Shown: one piece after another, positions 1 through 5,598 of the stretch | How the letters are laid out: each line of letters begins with the position of its first letter | Numbering within the stretch: the first letter of the stretch is position 1 | The notes under the pieces: generated by a model | Seen by the model: the letters and a program-made list of their open reading frames with translations, nothing else | Database searches by the model: none | Told to the model about the DNA's origin: nothing | Made by a program: the position numbers and the translations under genes | NCBI GenBank assembly: GCA_012031335.1 | Contig: JAAUTT010000233.1 | Span: 1-6,938 of the forward strand | DNA length: 6,938 bases | Reading direction: 5' to 3' | Origin: Bacteroidales bacterium | GTDB taxonomy: Bacteria; Bacteroidota; Bacteroidia; Bacteroidales; JAAUTT01

Positions 1-1
1 A

Positions 2-1696
2 TTTCAATCAAAAGATTATTCTGCCGGTGATGGCCCTGCCGGACTGCTGTTTTCTCAAATTGGTTATGAATTGGGATTTCCTGTGAGAATTGTTATCAGA
101 CTTCCAAAAAAAGAATTGTTGGCAGGTAAGACACGGTGCCGGCTTCTACCGGTTTCTGGAGGGAAAAAGATCGAAGCGGATTGTGAATACTGGGGCGAAA
201 TATGGGGAAGTCACTGGTGGGTGGCGCAGTTTACACCAGACCAGCCTGGCGAATGGGATGTTAATCTGCTGCACAATGGCAATGTTGTTATTTCGGGGAG
301 TGGTCTAAGTGTCTCTAAAAACCTGTTATGGGACGCCACCGTTGAGCTCGCTGCTGCTGATATGCTCGAACGCCGTGTTCACTTTACAAAAGTAGGTGCA
401 GGCTGGCAGGATGCCGGAACACTTTGGGTGGAAAGTCCTGCTCAGAGTGCCATGATAATTTCGCTTTGCGAATTACTGGAAAAAAGTGCCCAAAAATTGA
501 ATGATTCTTTAAAAACACGAATTGAAAAACAAATCATCGTAGGTTGCGATTACCTGGTGATGACTCAGGATAAGGCACGTGAGCTTGGATACCCTGAAGG
601 TTCTTTTTCGCACGATCTCCTGGGGCACGAAAAGGATGTATTGCCCAATGATGCTGTAAAAGCTGTGATTGCCTTAACCAAAGCCTCGCTTATTCTTTCT
701 GAAAAGTACAAGGGGAAAGTTGATAAATATAAATCAGCCGCCACAAAAGCATACAAGTGGTTGCTCAAAGATGCCAAACCTGTGGGTGATTTAGGCTTAA
801 GCCGTTTCCAACGTGGGGTGGCCGAAGGAGTTCCCATTCCGGAAAATGAATGGCAAACCCGCGACCTGGTAAGTCTTTGCTGGGCATCTATCGAACAATG
901 GAAGGCCGGTAATCAGTTAGCTAAAGATGAAGCTGTAAAGTATGCTGTTCAGATTATAGACCGGCAGATTTCTGAAGAAAAGGCTGAAAGTGGTTATTTC
1001 GGACATTTTATCGAATATCCCTCCATGCCCCACAGCGAAAAATCGTGGATTCATGGCATAGTGAACAATACTTTTGGAGCTGATATTGGTGGAGTCTATC
1101 CTAATTATCTCCTGCCATTCCTCGAAATGCTGAAACTATGGCCCGACCTGAAAGAAGGTGATAGGATAAAAGAAACTCTGCGAAGCTTTACGTATAATTA
1201 CCTGATTCCTGCATGTGAAAAAAATCCTTTTTATCTGGTTCCTCAGGGAATTTTTGGGAACGAAGGTCCAATATGGTTTTGCGGAACTTTTCACGGAACA
1301 AATGCAATTTATGGGTATACGGCAGCACTGGCTCTTGAACTGGCAAATTTCTTCAAAGAAGACAAGCTGAAAGCAATTGCTTACGGCAATCTGCAATGGT
1401 TGGCAGGATTAAATGCCGGTATCACAAAGGAAAATATCCATCAGGGCTGCGTAATTTTCAGTACCGACATTCCCGAGGGCGCTGCCTTACCTGCCAGCAT
1501 GATGTGTGGTGTGGGTAAACGGTGGGCCGGAACCTGGTTCCAAACGCGTGGTGTCATCTGCAACGGCTTTTCCACCGGAAAGCAGTTTGTTTACGATGTG
1601 GAACCTAAGAAAGAAAACGATGGCTCATTTTCTTTAACTGATGAAGACTGGATTCCTCACAGTGCCGGCTGGCTAACGGGTTTAATGAGGCTTTAA
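2..1696 (+). CDS. GH9-like six-hairpin glycosidase with N-terminal Ig-like domain, 5'-truncated by the window
   Basis: The reading frame is open from base 2 to the TAA at 1694, giving 564 visible residues; the true start lies upstream. The N-terminal ~100 residues look like the Ig-like domain of GH9 cellulases (CelD_N type): SQIGYELGFPVRIVIRLP, then a WG..W...F..D.PGEW pattern. The rest resembles the GH9 (alpha/alpha)6 barrel. GWQDAGTLWVESPAQSA (codons from 401) aligns with the GH9 segment GWxDAGDxxKYV. Near the C-terminus, DEDWIPHSAGWLTGL aligns with the NEVAIDWNAPLVGAL block, with the catalytic-acid Glu (codon 1643-1645) in register. The second Asp of DAGD, the usual general base, is Thr here (codon 419-421). 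GH9 enzymes hydrolyse beta-1,4-glucans and related glycans; given the lost base, the substrate and even the activity are uncertain. Whether it has a signal peptide cannot be seen. It is the first visible gene of a same-strand carbohydrate cluster, 176 bp before deoC. Confidence 0.8.
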   Translation, partial: FQSKDYSAGDGPAGLLFSQIGYELGFPVRIVIRLPKKELLAGKTRCRLLPVSGGKKIEADCEYWGEIWGSHWWVAQFTPDQPGEWDVNLLHNGNVVISGSGLSVSKNLLWDATVELAAADMLERRVHFTKVGAGWQDAGTLWVESPAQSAMIISLCELLEKSAQKLNDSLKTRIEKQIIVGCDYLVMTQDKARELGYPEGSFSHDLLGHEKDVLPNDAVKAVIALTKASLILSEKYKGKVDKYKSAATKAYKWLLKDAKPVGDLGLSRFQRGVAEGVPIPENEWQTRDLVSLCWASIEQWKAGNQLAKDEAVKYAVQIIDRQISEEKAESGYFGHFIEYPSMPHSEKSWIHGIVNNTFGADIGGVYPNYLLPFLEMLKLWPDLKEGDRIKETLRSFTYNYLIPACEKNPFYLVPQGIFGNEGPIWFCGTFHGTNAIYGYTAALALELANFFKEDKLKAIAYGNLQWLAGLNAGITKENIHQGCVIFSTDIPEGAALPASMMCGVGKRWAGTWFQTRGVICNGFSTGKQFVYDVEPKKENDGSFSLTDEDWIPHSAGWLTGLMRL

Positions 1697-1700
1697 CTTA

Positions 1701-1738
1701 GTCGTAAGTCGTAGGTCGTAAGTCGTAAGAAGACAGCC
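1701..1738. repeat. Heptamer tandem array (GTCGTAA)x4 with GAAGACAGCC tail
   Basis: Four 7-bp units follow directly on one another at 1701-1707, 1708-1714, 1715-1721 and 1722-1728. They read GTCGTAA except the second, GTCGTAG. GAAGACAGCC follows at 1729-1738. The array begins four bases after the stop codon of the GH9-like gene. A sister array of related sequence with a 9/10 identical tail sits at 5522-5552, after another stop codon, so this is a dispersed repeat and not chance low complexity. Its function is unknown. Confidence 0.8.
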
Positions 1739-1768
1739 AAGCTACGTAATAGAATAGTCGGAAGTAAA

Positions 1769-1808
1769 TTCTTACTGATGTTCTCAGTTAAGAAGGGCTG
1801 TTTTTCTT
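1769..1808 (+). terminator. Candidate hairpin with downstream T-run between the GH9-like gene and deoC
   Basis: TTCTTACTGA (1769-1778) can pair with TCAGTTAAGAA (1784-1794) around a 5-nt TGTTC loop, as a 10-bp stem with one bulged T. A GGGCTG stretch and five Ts (1801-1805) follow. GGCTGTTTTT (1796-1805) can also pair with the repeat tail GAAGACAGCC (1729-1738), using G-T wobbles, which would enclose the hairpin in a longer stem. The structure could end or weaken transcription before deoC. The inner stem is AT-rich and the T-run is not immediately next to it, so the call is tentative. Confidence 0.35.
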
Positions 1809-1872
1809 AGTACTTTCTAATCGATACTCGGTACTCCATATTTATAAACTAAACTTTAATAACCATAAAAAC

Positions 1873-2592
1873 ATGAATACAAAAGTACAAGAACTTGCAA
1901 AAATGATCGACCATTCGATTCTGCAACCGGTTCATACCGATGAATACCTGAAACAGCAATGTGATGTGGCCCGCAAGTATGATGTTGCCTCAGTTTGTGT
2001 AAAACCTTATGCCGTAAAAATGGCGAAAGAATGGCTGAAAGGATCGGAAGTGTTAGTAGGCTGTGTAATTGGCTTCCCTCATGGAAACAGCGCTACCGAA
2101 GTTAAAGTGTTCGAAACCGAAGTTGCCTGCAAAGACGGCGCTACTGAAATAGACATGGTGATCAACATAGCAAAGGCAATTGCTGGCGACTGGAGTTATG
2201 TCGAAAATGAAATTAAAGCTGTAACCGATGCTTGCCATAAAAACAAGGCTATTGTTAAAGTGATTTTCGAAACGGATTATGTGACTAAAACAGAGGACAA
2301 AATTAAACTTTGTGAAATTTGCACAAAGGTGGGTGCCGATTATGTTAAGACTTCAACCGGATATGGCTATGTAAAGCAGGCAAACGGCGATTTTAACTAC
2401 AGCGGAGCTACAGTAGAAGATATAGCACTGATGCGTAAGTATTCCGGGCCAAATGTAAAAGTGAAAGCTGCTGGTGGTGTGCGTACACTGGACGATCTTC
2501 TGAACATGAAAGCCGCAGGAGCTTCCCGCTCAGGAGCAACAGCCACGGAAGCCATTCTTGATGAAGCCGCAAAAAGGTTTGGAAATGAATAG
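1873..2592 (+). CDS. deoC: Deoxyribose-phosphate aldolase (DeoC/DERA family)
   Basis: The 239-residue protein belongs to the DeoC class I aldolase family (TIM barrel, cytoplasmic). DERA reversibly splits 2-deoxyribose 5-phosphate into glyceraldehyde 3-phosphate and acetaldehyde through a Schiff base. Visible family residues are Lys159 in DYVKTSTGYG (the Schiff-base lysine block), Asp94 in EIDMVIN, and Lys198 in VKVKAAGGVRT, which also carries part of the phosphate site. IGFPHG at 66-71 is another family block. An extra loop of about ten residues (roughly 166-177, YVKQANGDFNYS) separates STGYG from GATVEDIALM, where the commonest DERAs go almost straight from STGFG to GAT. The end of the barrel reads GASRSGATAT. 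The ATG has an A-rich leader (ATAACCATAAAAAC) and no Shine-Dalgarno sequence. No nucleoside-salvage genes (deoA, deoB, deoD) are next to it; the flanking genes are glycosidases, so a role in sugar catabolism within the cluster is possible but inferred. Confidence 0.93.
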   Translation: MNTKVQELAKMIDHSILQPVHTDEYLKQQCDVARKYDVASVCVKPYAVKMAKEWLKGSEVLVGCVIGFPHGNSATEVKVFETEVACKDGATEIDMVINIAKAIAGDWSYVENEIKAVTDACHKNKAIVKVIFETDYVTKTEDKIKLCEICTKVGADYVKTSTGYGYVKQANGDFNYSGATVEDIALMRKYSGPNVKVKAAGGVRTLDDLLNMKAAGASRSGATATEAILDEAAKRFGNE

Positions 2593-2635
2593 TTTTCACA
2601 CAATTGCAGAATTAAAATATAATTAGTTCTTTTGA

Positions 2636-2669
2636 GTCATAACAGGGCATAACAGAGCGCTGTTATGAC
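2636..2669. promoter_or_regulatory. CATAACAG direct repeats plus inverted copy (hairpin or operator)
   Basis: CATAACAG occurs at 2638-2645 and again at 2648-2655, and its reverse complement CTGTTATG at 2660-2667. The second copy forms a perfect 8-bp stem with a 4-nt AGCG loop. The first copy, extended to GTCATAACAG, can form a competing 10-bp stem with CTGTTATGAC (2660-2669). ACTTTCTTAAAAA follows, which is only a weak T-tract. It lies 21 bp before the ATG of the apiosidase-like gene. It may be the deoC terminator or a protein or RNA switch site in the leader of the next gene; the sequence does not decide. Confidence 0.5.
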
Positions 2670-2690
2670 TTTCTTAAAAATCTCACTGCA

Positions 2691-4168
2691 ATGAAAGCTA
2701 TCTCTAAACTGCTACTTACGGGTTCTTTGGTTGTACTTACCTGTTTGGCTGTCAACAGTCAGCCCTGGACCAAACACGGCAAATTATTGGTTACCCAGGA
2801 GAATCCCCATTACCTTCAGCACAGTGACGGCTCACCTTTTTTCTGGCTTGGCGATACCGGTTGGGAGATGTTGCGAAGACTTAACCGCGATGAAATGGTT
2901 AAATACATGTCCGACAGAAGTGCCAAAGGTTTTAATGTGATTCAAACGGTGATCATCAGCGAATTTATTCACATGGATAAGGTTACCAATTTTTATGGCG
3001 ACAGCATTTTTGTAGCTGAGAACCCGGAAAAACCAATGGTCACCCCCGGTAATAATCCTGCAATAGCTCATGAGTACGATTTTTGGGATCATGTTGATTT
3101 TGCTGTGGAAACGGCTCAGAAGCTTGAATTATACATCGGTTTGGTGCCAAGCTGGGGCGAATGGGTTACCCCGAGAAGCGATAAAGCATTGTTCAATACT
3201 ACTGATCAAGCCTATAATTATGGCTGGTTCCTCGGCAACAGGTATAAATCCGCTCCCAACATCATCTGGATTCTGGGAGCGATCGCCATCCCAATGAACG
3301 GAGCAATGGTGTTGAGCTTTGGCGTGCCATGGCCGAAGGCATCACAGATGGGACCACCGGATTGAAAAAGCTGGACGGAAAGGCGGATTACACAGCAACA
3401 CTCATAACACACCATTCCTATAATTCCTCGTCGAATTGGTTTCATGGCGATGCCTGGATCGACTTTCACACCTGGGGGTCGTATCATGCTGAAATTGATA
3501 ATCCCAGAGCTATCGATCTTGCAATAAAAGATTGGAATCTCCCCAATCCCAAACCGACTCTCAACTCCGAACCTTGCTATGAGGCGCATGGAATTAATTA
3601 TGCCATTGCCGATAACGGGTATTTTACATCCACCGATATGCGGGTGGCAGCTTACTGGAGTGTGTTTTCAGGAAGTATGGGTTTTACCTACGGAGCGCAT
3701 GCCATCTGGCAGTTTACCGACGAAACTCGAAAGAAACATTCGGAAAATACCAATCTCACCTGGCAGCAAAGTTTGAATCTTCCGGGTGCAACCCAGGTCG
3801 GTTACCTGAAAAACCTGATGCTTTCAAGACCTATGACAAATTTATCTCCCGACCGTTCCATGCTGATTTCCGGGCAGGGGAGTTGTTCTTCCTATGCACC
3901 TGTGTTGGTAGGGAAATCACATGCATTTGTTTATATTCCCACTGGAAATTCGATTACATTGAAGCTGGGGCAGTATCACCGGATCAAAAAATAAAAGCCT
4001 GGTTGGTTCGATCCACGAACCGGCAAGGCGAGCCTTATCGGGGAATTCGATAATAGTGGTGAACGGAGTTTTAATGTTCCGGGTATGTCGAAAGAGCTGA
4101 ATTGGTTACGTTCCGGGAGAGGGTGTGACTGGGTGCTGGTGATTGACGATGCTTCGGCTGGATTTTAA
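2691..4168 (+). pseudogene. Secreted GH140/DUF4038 apiosidase-like glycoside hydrolase, broken by frameshifts
   Basis: The protein begins with a signal peptide (MKAISKLLLTGSLVVLTCLAVNSQPW, cleaved near NS-QP), followed by a DUF4038 (PF13204, apiosidase-like) TIM barrel starting around residue 38 with FFWLGDTGWEML and FNVIQTV. The C-terminus resembles PF12904 (putative collagen-binding domain): [32 protein letters not shown]. The frame breaks after NIIWILG: a G is missing near 3279, and restoring it gives WILGGDRHPNER. A second missing base near 3973/3974 and an extra T at 4003 bracket a short out-of-frame stretch with a premature TAA at 3992-3994; with both repaired the text reads [19 protein letters not shown]. 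The repaired protein has 492 residues. Asp198 (3281-3283) in GGDR and Glu294 (3569-3571) in LNSEP are the likely catalytic pair; their spacing of 96 is close to the Asp187/Glu284 pair I recall for the apiosidase BT1012. The substrate could be an apiosylated pectin or glycoside; DUF4038 is broad, so specificity is inferred. As written, only fragments 2691-3365 and 3329-3994 are open. Confidence 0.85.
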
Positions 4169-4222
4169 TATTAATATTTATACCAAATAACAATAGGAAG
4201 ATTAAACTTAATTTAAAATTAT

Positions 4223-5522
4223 ATGAAGCAGATTACAGCTATTCTGACAGGTTTAATGCTGAGTGTATGCATTCTTCAGGCCCAAACTAAATCAATAAAA
4301 AAATCTCCGGTATTTGCTGAAGCATCGGCTGAGAGCGTTGGAGTTTCATCCGAACGCCTGTCTCGTATCGATTCCATGTTTGCCCAGGCTGTTAAGAGCG
4401 GAAGTATTCCCGGAGCTGTTGGTCTGATTACCCGAAATGGGAAAATTATTTTCTGGAAAGCTTACGGTATGGCCGATAATCAGGCAGGAAGGGCATTGAA
4501 AAGAGATGACATTTTCCGCATTGCATCGCAGTCGAAAGCCATTACTTCCACAGCCGTGATGATGCTTTGGGAAGAAGGCAAATTTCAGCTCGACGATCCT
4601 ATCTCGAAATATATTCCTGAATTCAAAAATCCACAGGTTCTGAAAAATTTCCGTTACAGCGATACCACATTTACTACCACTCCTGCAAAGTCGGAAATAA
4701 CAATACGTCAGTTGCTTACCCATACATCCGGCATTGGGTATGGAATAATTGACGGCGACGAGCGTATGAAAATGCTTTACAAAAAGGCTGGAGTTACCGA
4801 CCTGTTTACCACCGAAAATATCACCATTGCCGAAAGTGTAAAAAAACTGGCGAAGCTTCCTCTTCATCACGAACCAGGCGAAAAATACACCTACAGCGAA
4901 GGCCTCGATGTGCTTGGTTATTTTATTGAAGTTGTTTCGGGAATGCCGTTCGATGTTTTCCTGAAAACACGATTGTTCGACCCGCTGGGAATGAACGATA
5001 CCCGTTTTTATCAGCCCGAAAACAAGGCTAACAGACTGGTGCCTGTTCAGCAGAAAACAAACGGACAATGGGAACGTTATCCTGTAACTTTTTACGATCC
5101 CGATTATCCGGTAAAAGGCGCTAAAACTTTTTTTTCCGGTGGTGCCGGCCTTTTCGAGTACAGCAAAAGATTATGCCACATTCCTTCAGATGTATCTGAA
5201 TGGCGGAGAATACAACGGAGTAAGAATTCTGAGCCGCACCACGGTAGATTTAATCATGGCCGATCAGAACCTGAGAGTTTGGGATAAGAATGCCGATTCG
5301 CATCTGGGACTGGCCTTTTCAGTTGAAAACCAAGGCGGGCAAGACAAAGGCGCAAAAGGCAGCATTGGAACTTTTGGCTGGGGCGGTTATTTCAATACCC
5401 AATATTTTGCCGATCCCAAAGAAAAAATGATCGGAATTATCATGAAACAGACGCAAGGGCCTGTTAACGACGAAACCGGTTGGAAATTCCGCCAGATGAT
5501 ATGGCAAACGATTGATGATTAG
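4223..5522 (+). pseudogene. Secreted serine hydrolase of the class C beta-lactamase/penicillin-binding-like family, one frameshift
   Basis: A signal peptide (MKQITAILTGLMLSVCILQAQT) is followed by a beta-lactamase-fold (PF00144) domain. The nucleophile motif SxxK is Ser102-Gln-Ser-Lys105 in IASQSKAITS. The second motif is Tyr224-Ser-Glu226 in YTYSEGLDVLGYF, where class C enzymes have YxN. LLTHTSGIGYG and FDPLGMNDTRFY are family blocks. FGWGGYFNTQYFADP near residue 385 replaces the KTG box, as often seen in esterase-like members. The frame changes at 5151-5154: GGCCTTTTCG has one T too many, and with it removed the text reads FSGGAGLSSTAKDYATFLQM. The repaired length is 432 residues, ending in TAG at 5520. 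As written the first frame runs to 5287 and the second covers about 5139-5522. Family members act as esterases, peptidases or amidases; an exported ester-removing role on a glycan is plausible here but not shown. It starts 54 bp after the apiosidase-like gene in an AT-rich leader with no close Shine-Dalgarno sequence, probably in the same transcript. Confidence 0.88.
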
Positions 5523-5552
5523 TAGTAAGTAGTAAGTAGTAAGAAAACAGCC
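5522..5552. repeat. Heptamer tandem array (GTAGTAA)x3 with GAAAACAGCC tail
   Basis: Three identical 7-bp units at 5522-5528, 5529-5535 and 5536-5542 are followed by GAAAACAGCC (5543-5552). The array starts at the last base of the serine hydrolase stop codon. Unit length, unit sequence (GTAGTAA against GTCGTAA), tail and position just after a stop codon match the array at 1701-1738. Confidence 0.8.
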
Positions 5553-5584
5553 GGTTTGTATTGAACTCCTATGGACAATCGGCT
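5549..5584. other. Inverted repeat in the leader of the GH1 gene
   Basis: AGCCGGTT (5549-5556) can pair with AATCGGCT (5577-5584), eight pairs with one G-T, around a 20-nt loop. It overlaps the tail of the heptamer array and ends 14 bp before the GH1 start codon. No T-run follows, so it is not a classical terminator. It may be part of the repeat element or an mRNA structure; its significance is unproven. Confidence 0.3.
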
Positions 5585-5598
5585 AAATAAATTAGCTA

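Noticed and set aside
71..73. TTG at 71 as the start of the GH9-like gene
   Set aside because: The frame stays open to the window edge and the Ig-like domain homology (SQIGYELGF) already begins upstream of it, so the real start is outside the window.
1697..1872. Bacteroidota promoter of the TAnnTTTG (-7) type in the spacers
   Set aside because: I scanned the four intergenic spacers by eye and found no exact TAnnTTTG; near matches such as TAAACTTT before deoC are too weak to call.
3218..3589. Minus-strand 123-codon open frame across the frameshift
   Set aside because: It is antisense to the conserved catalytic core of the apiosidase-like gene and has no recognisable features.
3329..3994. A separate gene starting at ATG 3329
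   Set aside because: This Met is internal to the DUF4038 domain (LWRAMAEGI) and has no leader; it is the second part of the frameshifted apiosidase-like gene.
4167..4178. AATATTAATATT palindrome as an operator
   Set aside because: It is purely A/T, overlaps the stop codon of the preceding gene and is easily explained by low-complexity AT-rich spacer.
4190..4196. TAGGAAG as a Shine-Dalgarno site for the serine hydrolase
   Set aside because: It is more than 25 bp from the ATG, too far for ribosome binding, and the other genes here do not use such sites.
4346..5068. Minus-strand 240-codon open frame
   Set aside because: It lies antisense to the serine hydrolase, whose SxxK and YxE motifs are clear on the + strand; the minus product is rich in His/Phe/Cys with no recognisable domain.
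5139..5522. A separate small gene starting around 5139
   Set aside because: It is the C-terminal part of the serine hydrolase after a one-base shift; its first residues lie in the upstream part's sequence and make no family sense.
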